A stretch of DNA of 64,000 bases from Lucinisca nassula (GCA_963580285.1 OY757010.1:216300204-216364203), one strand, 5' to 3'. Positions 1-11,111 are shown, counted from the stretch's first letter. Numbers and translations are program-made. Notes: generated by a model from the letters alone, not told the origin.

Positions 1-11
1 ATATTAACTTA

Positions 12-54
12 GTTAATGTAATTGTATCGATTTCTGATCATTGCTTTCACTTCT
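12..54 (+). repeat. retroelement R, 3' terminus only
   Basis: Reads AATTGTATCGATTTCTGATC and ends CTTCACTTCTA, matching the family 3' end. Confidence 0.7.
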
Positions 55-507
55 AAGTTTATAATCAAGTGGAAACAAATTATATCTGAATAGAATAATA
101 CTGGGCTAACGTCGTTGGAAAACCTCGTTTTGACATTTGCTAACAACTAAGATGCCGATCAGCCTGTGCCTCACCTCAGTCCAGTCAGTGCCTTAACGTT
201 CGCAGTTTTGATAGTACACTGCATGAACATATTAACAGATAAGTTTGGAATTTTGTTATAACTGAAGGACAGCTGTCTTTATTTCTCCATAGAAAACTAA
301 GTTATGGGACGAGGCGGTTCTAATGAACACCACAGCATAGGTTTTTAGGGACAACTGAGAAAAAACTGCCATTCATTTATAACAAAAAAACCAACCTTAT
401 CTGTTGATATGAATTGTAGATTATATTTCTAAACATTTAAGTCTTATTAGACTGAGCAATGGAATCGGTTGGTTTGTGATCCCACGGGGCTTACTTATAA
501 TACTTAC

Positions 508-654
508 GTTTCTAGTTTCCCATGCTAAAAAGGCTCCGAGCACCAGCATTGCGCCTTCTACAATGTATATAGTCCAGGAAAAATACAAACCATTCTCGGA
601 ATAGCAAACATTGACGAATGGTCGAACCTCGACATCGTCGCTAGCAACATATAC
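508..654 (-). CDS. GABA-B-like receptor exon: extracellular loop 2 and TM5
   Basis: This 147-bp exon (49 codons, phase 0 at both ends) has acceptor ttacag at 655-660 and donor gtaagta at 501-507. The translation contains a loop cysteine (VNVCYSENG), then a hydrophobic TM5 (SWTIYIVEGAMLVLGAFLA) ending in WETRN. The FLAWETRN end is a hallmark of GABA-B receptors. It follows the TM4 exon directly in phase. The conserved YKGLL segment of TM5 reads VEGAML here, so the protein is divergent. A SINE-B copy begins only about 35 bp upstream of the acceptor, close to where the branch point should be. The next exon (TM6-7) is not in the window. Confidence 0.9.
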
Positions 655-689
655 CTGTAATCAACGCCAATTTATAAACGGGTGAATCG

Positions 690-1041
690 GCCCCCGCCAA
701 TAGGGGCTTGAAGAAATAGATGGGCTGCATGATGCTTCCACGCAGAGCTGAAACCGACCGCACACAAGTACTGGTAAACCGCTAAGAGGATCTAAATACG
801 TTCTATAAAAGGGTTTTCCTTTGGAAGCAAGGAATACACCAAGCCTGCCAAGGCAAAGCAGTGCGAGTCGGACCGTTCATGCTTATAAGCCCTATTAGTT
901 TCACTGGACGACAGGGCTTGGGATGCCATTTCATCTCTATGTCGGGTAAAAGTACCACAAAACTGGAAGCAACATCTCAAAAATAACCTAAACAGTGTTG
1001 ACGGGGACGTTTAACCTCGAGTTAAACAAACAAACAAACGC
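690..1041 (+). repeat. SINE-B copy
   Basis: Family features are a CCCCGCC.ATAGGGGCTTGA head, TGGGCTGCATGATGCTTCC, CTGGTAAACCGCT, GACAGGGCTTG, GGGTAAAAGT and a GACGGGGACGTTTAACCTC tail with (AAAC)n. A 42-bp foreign module lies at 799-840. Confidence 0.85.
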
Positions 1042-1350
1042 AAACGTATGAAGTATGTCTCTTTAATTATTGTGACGATAGATTCCGTGTTAACAACACA
1101 CAACCAATACTTTAACTCTTATCCTGCTGTTCACGACAACAATTTTCTTTGCAAACAGTGTAGATCCAGATCAGATGGCTTCTGATCGTTTGACATTCAA
1201 TTTATGAATTTGTGGGAATAAATTACATCAAGTTGTCCGATTGGTTCAAATCAGAAATGGGTTTGGTAAAACCGAATATTCAGCAAGAGAAGGGTTAAGA
1301 GTACCGTTTATGCATTGCTTTCACTAACTGAAAAGAATTATGAAATGATT

Positions 1351-1629
1351 CATCACGAAAACACGCCTATATAATCTTGACCCCCTTGAACCCCACTTTT
1401 ATATAGTAAAACTGGGGTTTACGGGGTATACCTTATTTTTCTTATTTCTGCTCTAAAATATAGATTGTGGGTACTCGTTAGAACCGCTTCGATGAGGCGG
1501 TTCTAACGAGTGCCCACAATCTATATTTTGATCAGAAATAAGAAAATATCACAATTTTTCATCATAAAATTTTTATTTTTTCGGCGATAAAGGTGGCAAT
1601 GTATTTGTATAGGCGTGTTTGCGTAATGG
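1351..1629. mobile_element. MITE family M, complete copy
   Basis: The ends are inverted: CATCACGAAAACACGCCTAT on the left and TATAGGCGTGTTTGCGTAATG on the right. The centre (about 1456-1535) is a long hairpin built from ATAGATTGTGGGTACTCGTT and its complement. No ORF is present. Related copies lie at 6650, 28546, 31238, 31727, 32281, 33470 and 58125. Confidence 0.85.
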
Positions 1630-2212
1630 TTTATTTGTCGAGAAGACGCACATAAAGAATTCTGAAAATAAATGAATCATAAAATAGTTTTTAAACATGC
1701 TTCGTACCCAGCGTTATTCCTTCCTATTCAAAGTATAATTGCAGTTAATCTGTGAGCATTACATAATCAATTAATGAAGCTGTTCTTCTGTAATACACGA
1801 ACATAAGTTAAATAGAAACAGCCCCGGTATAAACAGTTGAAAATCGGCATACATGTATATCTAAAATTTAGAAACCGCAAAGAATGCTTAGTCTTCATGC
1901 GGTTTAGAATAACAAAATACAAAGGTGGATGCACATCAAGTATTTCAATTCACCATCATCATCTTCTTTATCATCATCATCATCATCTTAAATAATTGCC
2001 TCCCTCAATACTTGAGTATTATAGCAATGTTGTGGAGAGTGCCCACGCGCCTTGGATAAAAGACGTATATACAGTAGTAAAATGGTTAAAAGATTAAAAG
2101 CAGTGCGTTGTGTTTAGAAGTTGAAGGTAGTTGATTCTGGAAGGCTTGTTTGGATTCTGTAGGATAAAATGCTTATGTTATGGCTAATTGATCGTTATTT
2201 TTATGTTTTTAC

Positions 2213-2335
2213 CTCCTGTAAGAGTTCTTTCCGTTGCAATACTTGTGGGGAAACTATCTCCCAGATTGTCAGAAGCAGTGTAATACCAACAGCAAAACCA
2301 CACACCAGACAAATCACCCGTGAATCCTTCACTGT
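2213..2335 (-). CDS. GABA-B-like receptor exon: TM4
   Basis: This 123-bp exon (41 codons, phase 0 to 0) lies between acceptor gatttacag (ends at 2336) and donor gtaaaaac (from 2212). It encodes a short intracellular lead (TVKDSRV), a hydrophobic TM4 (ICLVCGFAVGITLLLTIWEI) and the start of extracellular loop 2 (VSPQVLQRKELLQE). The pattern KD..L, a hydrophobic stretch, then W..V.P matches TM4 of GABA-B receptors, where the loop begins WQ.VDPL. The 1.6-kb intron towards TM5 contains a SINE-B and a MITE. Confidence 0.9.
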
Positions 2336-2539
2336 CTGTAAATCAATAGAGGATATGATACATATATCATATTTCTTAGAAAATGATTCTACGTTTGAAA
2401 GTATGTATTCGTAATTGTAAAATTCTTTGGAACACCGAACGCATACACGATTTCACAACGAAAATAAGGGTAATCAAAGCATAATATACTTTCGTATGGT
2501 CGTATATGTCATGTGTGGTTAATAAACTATTAAAAAACT

Positions 2540-2800
2540 GTCAATCAGGAAAGGCCACAATCTAAGAACGCAGCTTTCTCAAGTCTCATATAGAAAGTGG
2601 CACGGGGGCACGCACAAAAAATAAAAAAATAAAAATAATAAAAAAAAAAAAAAACAGACGAAGCATGAACCAATGGCACAAAGCCAAATAACAAATAAGA
2701 CACTGCAAAAGAAGGACCGCCTTGGCACGGTCAGTAGTAAAACTACTGGGGAGAGGCGGGGGGTCAACTCCGGAGTTGATGAAAATTCAATCCTCGCCCT
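2540..2800 (-). repeat. dispersed repeat family Q copy
   Basis: Shares GGAAAGGCCACAATCTAAGA, AAGTGGCACGGGGGCAC and AGCCAAATAACAAATAAGAC with 31575-31725 and 59595-59770. An A/T-rich simple stretch interrupts it. Class unknown; strand arbitrary. Confidence 0.55.
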
Positions 2801-2811
2801 CAGTTTCAGTA

Positions 2812-3140
2812 CAGTTTGTATTGTTTGTTTGATTTGTTTGTTTGTATTGGAGTTTTACGGCCCAGTCAACACTATTTAGGTCATTTTTGAGCCGGTCAGT
2901 TTACCTATCAACACTTTCCTGGGCAGGCTTATACGTAAGCGGTTAACCAGTACAGTGCACATTCTTTCGCCAGAAACTGACAACTGCCCTTCTTGAATCA
3001 GCGGAAGGGAGAGAATGACCGTAGAAAAGATTTCATGATGAATCTCTACGAAAGAATGTTGCCGACCCCGGCGGGAGTCGAACCCGCGTCCTCCTGATCA
3101 CCAGTCAGACGCGCATCCGACTGAAACACTGAGGCCGGCA
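2812..3140 (-). repeat. SINE-A, full-length copy
   Basis: Read on the minus strand: a tRNA-like head (TGCCGGCCTCAGTG... with B box GGGTTCGACTCC), an AACATTCTTTCGTAGAGAT body, and a tail with GCCGTAAAACTCCAATACAA ending in (AAAC)n. Its A box is damaged (TGTTTCAG for TAGCTCAG). Confidence 0.85.
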
Positions 3141-3312
3141 TTGTTTGTTTGAAATGGAGAATAATGGCCGAGTCAACATATTTTGCTCATGTTTGAGCCG
3201 GTCAGTTTACATATCCACACTTCTCATGGTTAATCTTATATGAGAGCGGTTAATCAGTACAGTGCACAATCTTTCGGCAGAATTTGACAACTGCCCTTCT
3301 TGAATCAAACAA
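3141..3312 (-). repeat. SINE-A, 3' half
   Basis: A second tail-half copy sits immediately behind the first, in the same orientation and with the same AAAC-type end. Confidence 0.75.
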
Positions 3313-3761
3313 AATACCAATACAGTATCAAACAAAAAAAAAATAATTAATTGATCCGCATGGAGGCTTGACAGTGAATCATGATAAATACATGGTAAAA
3401 TGGTTATGTACAGATTAATATAATCATGAATCAGGGTTGAGGACTCATCAACAATCCGACGTCAGAGCAGAAAAAAATCACCAGTTAGTTCACGGAGGAT
3501 CGAACCCAGGAAATATCCGGCTCCATCCTTCCCGAATTCAAAGGATTTTTTTTGGGGGGGTGGGGGAGGCGGCATAACGAAAAACGAAGCCCTTTCCAGA
3601 CAGAAACACCTTTTTGGAAGGACCTTGCTATATGAATCCAAAATGTTACAACCATATCTTTGAAAATTAAAGTAGTTTTTGCAACACAAGATCTTTTCTT
3701 CGCAGTGCTGAATTTCTTGATCATCAAACCATGTAATGCACCCCCGCACTTCTATCTTGGA

Positions 3762-4003
3762 GAAACAGATTGGGCTGCATGGTTCTTCCGCGCAGAACTG
3801 AAACGGAGCGAACTTGAGTACAGGTAAAACGCTCAGAAGGTTTGAGCCTGTCCAGAAAAATTGGTGCGAGACGGACCAATTGGGCGGTAGGGCTTGAGAT
3901 GTCATGTCATCTCAATTTGGGGTAAAAGTCCACAATTCGGAAGCAAAGTCTCAAAAATGATCTAAATAACGCTGACGGGGACGTATAACCTCAACAAAAA
4001 CAG
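3762..4003 (+). repeat. SINE-B, degenerate copy
   Basis: Contains TTGGGCTGCATG, GGGCGGTAGGGCTTGAGATG and GACGGGGACGTATAACCTCA in family order. Strongly diverged. Confidence 0.7.
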
Positions 4004-4100
4004 GTCAATAGAGATAACTATGCAAACAGTGTAAATCTAGATGAGGTCATTATCCCCCGCCTCATCAGGATCTTTACTCACTTAACCCCACTTTACTATT

Positions 4101-4275
4101 GGCAGAAGCCTCCCTGTTGTATTGTTTATGCTACTCGCCTTGTAAACCAGGGGTCGCAGGATCGATCCCGGGCTTCTCCAGACTTTCGGGAGAACCTTTA
4201 AACCGAGGTCTGTCTCCGTATGACCTTAGCTGTTGGCAAGACGTAAAACTCAAACACTCACTTTACCATTGGCAT
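4101..4275 (+). repeat. SINE-C copy
   Basis: tRNA-like head AAGCCTCCCTGTTGTATTG, B-box-like GGATCGATCCCGGGCTTCTC, then the body AGACTTTCGGGAGAACCTTT and CGTATGACCTTAGCTGTTGG. Other copies lie at 19655, 20411, 21260, 34324 and 40377. Confidence 0.8.
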
Positions 4276-4589
4276 ATAGACTACCATACACAAAAATGAG
4301 ACTGCCAAAATACCAGCATGGAACACCCGACTTCACTTATCCACCTGATAATGGCTTACAGTTGGACAAGGCCTGCTGTCCTTTCAGCAGGTACGGGTAG
4401 AGTGGGAATGTTGTTATTTTTTCTTTTTCTACACGTTCATTCTTTTTGCTCTTTCATCTATGTCCCTAACTTTTATCCACACAACTATCTCTTCTGTCTC
4501 TTTTCTCCCTTCTCTACCGGATACGACACAAACAGACCCACATATACTAATATGTCATTAAATCCAAAACAATTAATTCATCAGTTGTA

Positions 4590-4683
4590 AAATAGAAGTG
4601 GAGGCAATGATCAGGAATCGATACAATTAACCCACAGCTCCAATCAGAGACACCAAAGGGAAAGAAACACAAATAAAACAGTT
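4590..4683 (-). repeat. retroelement R, 3' fragment
   Basis: Starts AGAAGTGGAGGCAATGATCA, the complement of the family 3' end. Confidence 0.75.
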
Positions 4684-4686
4684 TAA

Positions 4687-4947
4687 CAGCCCAGTAAACA
4701 CTATTTAGATTATATCGAGCCAGTCAGTTTACATAAACATAGTTCCTGGGCAGGCATATAGATAAGTGGTTAGACAGTTTATTGTACAATCTTTCGCTAG
4801 AAACTGACAACTGCCCTTCTTAAATCAGTTTTAGGAAAAAAATGACCGGAGAAAATATTTCCTGATCAAATGTCACAGATATCGAATCCGCGATCACCTG
4901 ATCAGAAGTCAGACGCGCAATAGACTGAGCTACCGAGGCTGTCTCGC
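4687..4947 (-). repeat. SINE-A, diverged copy
   Basis: Head at the right (GAGCTACCGAGGC, minus strand), body with AACTGACAACTGCCCTTCTT, tail at the left. Abuts a retroelement R fragment. Confidence 0.75.
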
Positions 4948-4949
4948 CA

Positions 4950-6080
4950 GCAGTGGTTTATTAAAATGTAAATTGTTCTTTGGTTTATTTTTAACTTTAA
5001 TTTGATCGATCTTTGATATTTTTACATTGCCTAAAATATCGTAATCAAAGGGTTTTGAAAACAACATTTAAAACATAACTTTATATTAAAACGGACAAAA
5101 TTGTTAGTTGAAAATGTCCATATATAACACCTTCTCAGCTATTGGCAAAGCGTCTTGCTGTAGACCTGTAACCGATCTTGGAAAAGATCGCGTTTTCTTG
5201 CCACGAATTTTCTTCCAGCCAAAATATCCTGTTTCCTAGACAAGACAGAAACAAAAAAGTTCAAATAAGATATTTATTTAAATGCATTTATTATAACAGA
5301 AGAACATTTTATACTGTTGTATCGACGCAAAGACCGAATTTATATTGTCACAGGGGCTGAAACTAAAATGAATTAGGTTACATTGCAAATAATTAAGTTA
5401 TTTTTCAATTAGAATGTAAATTATTATGCTTTTTCGTATTGTTGTATTACTTTGATTGTTATCGTTAATATTGTTAGTATTATTATATATTACATGCATT
5501 ACAGAGAAATACCATGATTTTTACCAGACATAAACTTGGTATTTTCCTTTTTGCTAAGAAGAAATATTTCCTCTTAGCCGGGGAAATAAATCCCTTCAGC
5601 TGGAACTACTTTATGTACAAGATACGAGATACCGCTTTGCAGTGAAATTGTTCTATTCAAACGCGGGAAAGTTTCAATCACGGCGACGTTATTCATGACG
5701 TCATTGTAATGGCGTCTAAGAAATATCAACAGACGTTCAGAATGCGTGACGTTTGAGTCGGATGCAACGCTGAAACAAAAGAAAACATGGATATGACCAT
5801 TGATTAGGATGTAAGTTTTGCTTTATTTAATCTAACATTTTACTTGTTTTATCACTGAAACACTTTGTTTCTTCTATTTTTGTTCAAAACTGTAGAAAGC
5901 GCTTTCAAAATGGCGCCCATCCAGTTGTTCTTCCACCAAGATTCTGTAACACTTCTCTCATTGAACCGTTTACATGGGCTGTAAACAGTCAACTGAACGG
6001 GCATTCAGATCCAAAATTCAAGATCCAAACTCTCCTAAAAGTCTATGGAAGTGCATGTAATATACAGATTATACATTTCT
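4950..6080. other. intron, no identified element
   Basis: AT-rich intronic sequence of the receptor gene. A plausible acceptor at about 5239 (minus) is not followed by a frame matching the receptor. Confidence 0.5.
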
Positions 6081-6085
6081 CCTAT

Positions 6086-6207
6086 TTGAAATATGGGATT
6101 TATAAACCTCGGGAGGTAAAACAATCCGTTAAAGAAACTCGTGCTTCGCACTCGTTTCTTTATCGGATTGTTTTACCTCCCTCGGTTTATAAATCCCATA
6201 TTTCAAC
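6086..6207. mobile_element. fold-back element, long palindrome
   Basis: Arms of about 55 bp (GAAATATGGGATTTATAAAC on the left, its complement on the right) pair almost perfectly around a short loop (CTCGTGCTTCGCACTCG). A diverged relative begins at 11567 (GAAATACGGGATTTC). Confidence 0.8.
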
Positions 6208-6524
6208 TAGGAGAATGAATAATCTATATTTAATGATCAGCTTAACAAATAGTAAATTACACGGTATATAAGTTTATAAGAAAATGACGAATGTACTACC
6301 TGGGAGAAAACCTGCAGTATCTAGAGAAAAGAATTATAGGTTTAATGCCAGTTTGCTCCTAGGAGCCAGATATAAAGGGCTTCAAATGTAAATATATAAT
6401 AATTTTGCGCATAACATTCGTTATACGTATAATGTTTTATTTCAAATGTTTCTTTCAGTTGTGAATCTAAACGCATTAAGGACAGTTTTAGAATGGCAGT
6501 TCTTAATAATATTTCAGAACTTAC

Positions 6525-6620
6525 CTTTTTAAAAATAAATATGCTGTATACCCTCCACGTCTTGAAGAAATGGGTTCCCACGGCAACTGAAAACCCGATG
6601 GTAAAGAAGAATGTCTTTGT
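6525..6620 (-). CDS. GABA-B-like receptor exon: TM3
   Basis: This 96-bp exon (32 codons, phase 0 to 0) has a strong acceptor (cttgtctttttacag) and donor gtaagttc. It encodes TKTFFFTIGFSVAVGTHFFK followed by TWRVYSIFIFKK. The GF.xaxG..F.KTWRV core is diagnostic for TM3 of GABA-B receptors (usually [20 protein letters not shown]). The conserved TM3 cysteine lies two codons before this exon, at the end of the TM2 exon. A MITE begins about 30 bp upstream of the acceptor. Confidence 0.93.
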
Positions 6621-6649
6621 CTGTAAAAAGACAAGGCATGAAGTATGAT

Positions 6650-6849
6650 CCCTTATTTTTATTATTTCTGTTCTAAAATATAGACTGTGGGTACTCTTTA
6701 GAACCGCCTCGATGAGGCGGTTCTAACGAGTGCCCACAATCTATATTTTGAGCAGAAATAAGATACAATATAACAATTTTTCATCTTTAATTTTCATTTT
6801 TTCGGGGATAAAGGTGGCAATGTATTTGTATCGGCGTGTTTGCGTAATG
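6650..6849. mobile_element. MITE family M, left end missing
   Basis: Keeps the hairpin (GAACCGCCTCGATGAGGCGG) and the right terminus CGGCGTGTTTGCGTAATG. Begins about 30 bp upstream of the TM3 exon acceptor. Confidence 0.8.
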
Positions 6850-6925
6850 AAAATGCTTAGATGAAAACATTCGTTCTTTTCATACCGTGTCGTATGTCGA
6901 AGATCTAAATGTTGTAAATACAAAA

Positions 6926-7500
6926 TAGAAGTGAACGCAATGATCAGGAATCAATACAATTAACCCAAAGTTCCCATCAGAGACACCAAAGGGAAAGGAA
7001 CACAGACACGAAAAAACTAGACCCGATTGGAAACATCAATAGCGGAAAGCCAAAAATGAAACTTACTTCCCCACATAATGGCGAAGTGGCTATCCAAAGC
7101 AAAAACATTATAAGCGATAGACACACTCAAAGACACACCATAATAAAAACCAAACCGCGACACAAGAACTGCATTGGAACGGTCAGTGAAACGAATTCCA
7201 CTGGGGTTTAAATCTATTTTACGCGGCCGCAATCCTCGCCCTTACTTCCGTCGCGATTTAGATCAAATGATTAGTTCAATCCGCATGAAGGCCTCCTTTC
7301 TTCATCTGCGCAACATCCCCGAGAACACAAAAATTAAACAAGCACAGAGACGAAACAATGACGAGGACTCGACAGCTAGAGCCCACAGAAATGCTAGAGC
7401 AAACGAAAACAAAACAGTTAGACTCCGATGAGCCCGAACAGAGACAGAGCATAAGACACCAACCAACATTACATAAAATTAAATTCCCTCTAATGTCCTG
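6926..7500 (-). repeat. retroelement R, 3' copy
   Basis: Starts AATAGAAGTGAACGCAATGA and continues through AACCGCGACACAAGAACTGC and CGCGGCCGCAATCCTCGCCC, all family landmarks. Non-coding tail. Confidence 0.8.
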
Positions 7501-8310
7501 TAGAAAAGGAGTGAAGGCAGTGATCAGGAATCGATACAATTAACCCAGAGCTCCATCAGAGAAACAAAAGGGTAAGAAACACAAACCTGAAATAACTAGA
7601 CCCTAATGGAAACATCAATAGCGGAAAGCCAAAAGGAGAGTTACTTTCCAAGAAAATAACCAACTGGCTATCCAAAACAAAATGATATAAGCGATACCCA
7701 CACTAAAAAAAAACATGATTATGAAAAATATTCTGGTATTGTTATGTTAAAATTTAAGGCAAATTGTGGTCTCTAGAGACTGAACAAGGTTTTAACGCAA
7801 TTTGACCTGGTGATCTCGTTTTTGACCCGACATTACCCATTTTCAAACTTGACCTAGATATCATCAAGGCAAAAAAATTGACAAAGTTTCATGAGGATTG
7901 AAGTAAAACTGTGGTCTCTAGAGAGTGAACAAAGTTTTCAAGAAATTTGACCTTGTGACCTAGTTTTGATCCAACATGACCCATATTCAAACTTGAGACA
8001 GATATCACCAAGATAAACACTGAATCAAAATTTGGCCTGGTGACCTTGGTTTTTGGCCGCAATCCTCGCTCTTACTTCCGTCGCGATTTAGACAAAAATA
8101 TGTTCAGACCGCATGAGGGCCTCGTTACTCATCAGTGCAACATCTCCGAGAACACAAAAATCAAAGCATTACAGACATGAAACAACATGGATGACTCGAC
8201 AGCAAGAAACCGCTGAAATGCTTGTGCAAAAGAAAATCTACAGTTAGACTCAGATGGGCCCCACCAGAGACAGAGCACCAGGCATCAACCAACATTAAAT
8301 AAAATTAAAT
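7501..8310 (-). repeat. retroelement R copy, interrupted
   Basis: 7501-7712 and 8056-8310 are consecutive parts of the family tail. The gap (7713-8055) holds an unrelated repeat. Confidence 0.7.
7713..8055. repeat. dispersed 'GACCTGGTGACC' repeat inside retroelement R
   Basis: Two related subunits of about 150 bp (TGTGGTCTCTAGAGACTGAA / TGTGGTCTCTAGAGAGTGAA, then TTGACC.. and CCCATATTCAAACTT). Non-coding. Confidence 0.6.
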
Positions 8311-8325
8311 TCTAACGTATTCTCA

Positions 8326-9215
8326 GTAAAACAGAAGTGAAGGCACTGAGCAGGAATCGATATAATTAACGCACAGCTCCCATCAGAGACACTTAAGGGA
8401 AAGAAACACAAACATGAAACAACAGACCCTAATGGAAACATCTTAACGGAAAGCTAAAAGGACAGTTACTTTCCCACAGAATGACCAATTGACTAACCAA
8501 AACAAAATAATATAAGCGATACAAACACTCAAAGAAAGACCATAACAAAAATAAACCGCGACAGAAGAACAGCCTTTATGCTGGAACCATCATAGAATCC
8601 GAGTGTGCCTCTGTAGCACAGTCGGATGCGCGTCTGACTTGTCAGTGATCAGGAGGACGCCGGTTCGACACCTGCCGTGGTCGGCAACATTCTTTCGTGG
8701 AGATTGATCATAAAATATTTTCTACTGTCATTCTCTCCCTTCCGCTGATTCAAGAAGGGCACTTATCAGTTTCTTGCGAAAGAACTTGTGCACTGTACTG
8801 GTTAACTTATTTCGTATAAGCCTGCCCAGGAAAAGTGTGGATAGGTAAACTGGCCGGCTCAAAATTGTGTTGAGGGGACCGTTAAACTATAATACAAACA
8901 AACAAACAACCAATTATAGAAACCGAGGCCTGACTAACCGGCGTGCACTTTAAGAGGTAAGCAAAGTTGTCAACCGTTATTGGGTTAACTACCATGCAAG
9001 CAGTCTGTCGTATAACATTTGTGTTGTACCCAATCGTTTTATATCTAAGAACGATTTTACGACATTGGGTGCTGAAGAATTGCAATTATTATTTTTTTCT
9101 GAATTAATCAGTATATACTTACTCACCGTAAAACTCTGGTTCAGATAAACCTTATTGCAGAAGAGATATAAGTCCACATTGAATTTTGAAATTAAATGGG
9201 AATGACGTTTAAGAA
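8326..9215 (-). mobile_element. retroelement R copy with RT remnant, split by a SINE
   Basis: 8326-8603 is family 3' tail and 8917-9215 continues into decayed RT codons (minus strand: GYNTNVIRQTACMVVNPITV). A SINE-A (8604-8916) separates them, with an 11-bp target duplication TAGAA(T/A)CCGAG. Confidence 0.8.
8604..8916 (+). repeat. SINE-A, full length, with clear target duplication
   Basis: tRNA-like head (GCCTCTGTAGCACAGTCGGA, B box CCGGTTCGACACC), SINE-A body, and tail ATACAAACAAACAAACAACC. Flanked by 8593-8603 and 8917-8927 (10 of 11 identical). Confidence 0.9.
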
Positions 9216-9421
9216 ACATTATTCAAATTTTTAAAAGACCTAAATGGATCTCTCCCTGATCTTTCATAGACTTGTCGCAATATTTAATTACATGCTTTTT
9301 GATGAGAGTAAGGCATAGGGTTAATATTTCGAAAGTTAAACTGTGGTAAAAGAACTTGAATTTGCAATTAACCTTGCTGTGTATGGTCTTTTTGTGAAGC
9401 TTATGTAAACTATAGAGCACA

Positions 9422-9607
9422 GAAATAGAAGTGAAGGCAATGATTAGGAATCGATACAATTAACCCACCTCTCCCAGCAGTGACACCTAAGGGAAAGAAA
9501 CAGAAACATGAAATAAATAGACCCAAGCTAAAACACCAACAACAGAAAGCCAAAAGGACAGTTACTTTCCCACAAAATGACCAACTGGCGATCCAAAACA
9601 AAATAAT
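9422..9607 (-). repeat. retroelement R, 3' fragment
   Basis: Starts AATAGAAGTGAAGGCAATGA, the family 3' end. Followed at 9609-9658 by a hairpin with arms GGACATGAGTC/GACTCATGTCC. Confidence 0.75.
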
Positions 9608-10157
9608 ACGGACATGAGTCGGCCGATGCCGATGGGACGACATCGGACTCATGTCCGACTATAAGCAACGCGTATACGAGCACATATTGTTGTTGTTGTT
9701 GTCAGCGGCATTGCCTGTGAAAAAAGTTGAAGTGATTCAATTTTCTCGCGAGACGCGAGAATTCCGGTGAGGCGCACTGCATGACTGTCGCGACCGGCCA
9801 AAAATAATAAATAAATAGATAAAAACTGTAAATTGGGATTTTCAAAAACGTCCCGATGACTGCTTCTCCATTATTGATCCATGTTGCAGGGACTCTTATT
9901 GCATTTTCATAGACAAACTGTCTGGCATTTGGCGCAAAATAAAAACATCAAGTACCGGTCTTCTGTTTACCTTCCGGCTGCGTTACTATTCGACAGCAGC
10001 TTAGTTTTCGTTTATTTCCAGTTTTTCCATGGTAATTCCGACTCACTGTGTGTCATACTATCAAGCATGAAAGAATACCTGGGAATTCCCTTCTTGCTTT
10101 TCTTGCAACACCTTCTCACGTGGATTACGTGAAGGTGTACACTACATGCACTCAAGG

Positions 10158-10530
10158 ACGGCCCCCGGCTATCGGGGTTTGAAAAATATATGGGCTGATG
10201 CTTCCAAGCAAAGCTGAATTCGACCCGCACACGAGTACTGGTTAACCGCTTAGAGGAACTAAGCATGCCCACACAAAGCGGTGCGAGTCGGACCCGTCCT
10301 TGCTTATAAACCCTATTGGTTTCATTGGGGGGCAGGGCTTGAGATGTCATTTCATCTCGATATCGGGTAAAAGTCCCACAAAATTGGAAGCAACGTTTCC
10401 AAAATGACCTTTACAGTGCCAAGCGAGACTTTATACACTCCATAATTTTCAGTTCTGTGGTGTATTCCTTGCTTCCAAAGGATAACCCTTTTATAGAACA
10501 TATTTAAACCTCAAATCAAACAAATACACT
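10158..10530 (+). repeat. SINE-B copy
   Basis: All family landmarks are present. The tail is interrupted at about 10430-10506 by sequence that includes the inverted copy of the 42-bp module also found at 799-840. Confidence 0.85.
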
Positions 10531-10557
10531 CCAGGTTTGCAAAATGAAAGGCTTGAA

Positions 10558-10850
10558 AGCCTACATAGTAATCATGTAATCTGTCTGTAACCCTCGAGAG
10601 AGGGGTTGGCAGGAAATAAAGATAGATAATTTTGGTAGGGATCTTTTACTTGAGCAGGGGATGGTTCTCCCTGCACCGGGGCCTCCAGATAAGGTCCCGA
10701 TCCGCAGGATTGTGCACTTTGTGACATTCATCCATGGAAATGATGCCAGTGTAGCAGTTCGGACAACGCTAACCGGAATTGAACCGGGGGCCTCTAGCAT
10801 GATAGGCAAGTGCAGTCTAACCTCTGAGCTACCATGCTCCATAGTCAAAC
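10558..10850 (-). repeat. SINE-D copy
   Basis: Read on the minus strand: tRNA-like head ATGGAGCATGGTAGCTCAGA with B box CGGTTCAATTCC, body with CACTGGCATCATTTCCATGG. The sister copy is 30768-31030. Confidence 0.8.
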
Positions 10851-11111
10851 AGAGTTAATTCAGTTTTTTTTTTTTTTTCAATCCATTCTGCCGATCGTGA
10901 TCTTGTCATTTTCGCATTTCATTCTTTCTTTCACGTTTGTATAGAAAGCCAGTCTGTTCTGAGGGTATTGATTACTCCAAATTCAGGGTAACAGGTGATG
11001 GAAACTGCTTTCTCGGTTCTTTTTAAGTGTAGCTGTTAATGTGAACTTCTCCAAAAGCATAATTACCGAAACATCATATGTAATTATGTACACATATTGC
11101 AGAAAATTGTG

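Noticed and set aside
4040..4080. Hammerhead-like CTGATGAGGCGGGGG on the minus strand
   Set aside because: No GAAA box and no helix I or III partner.
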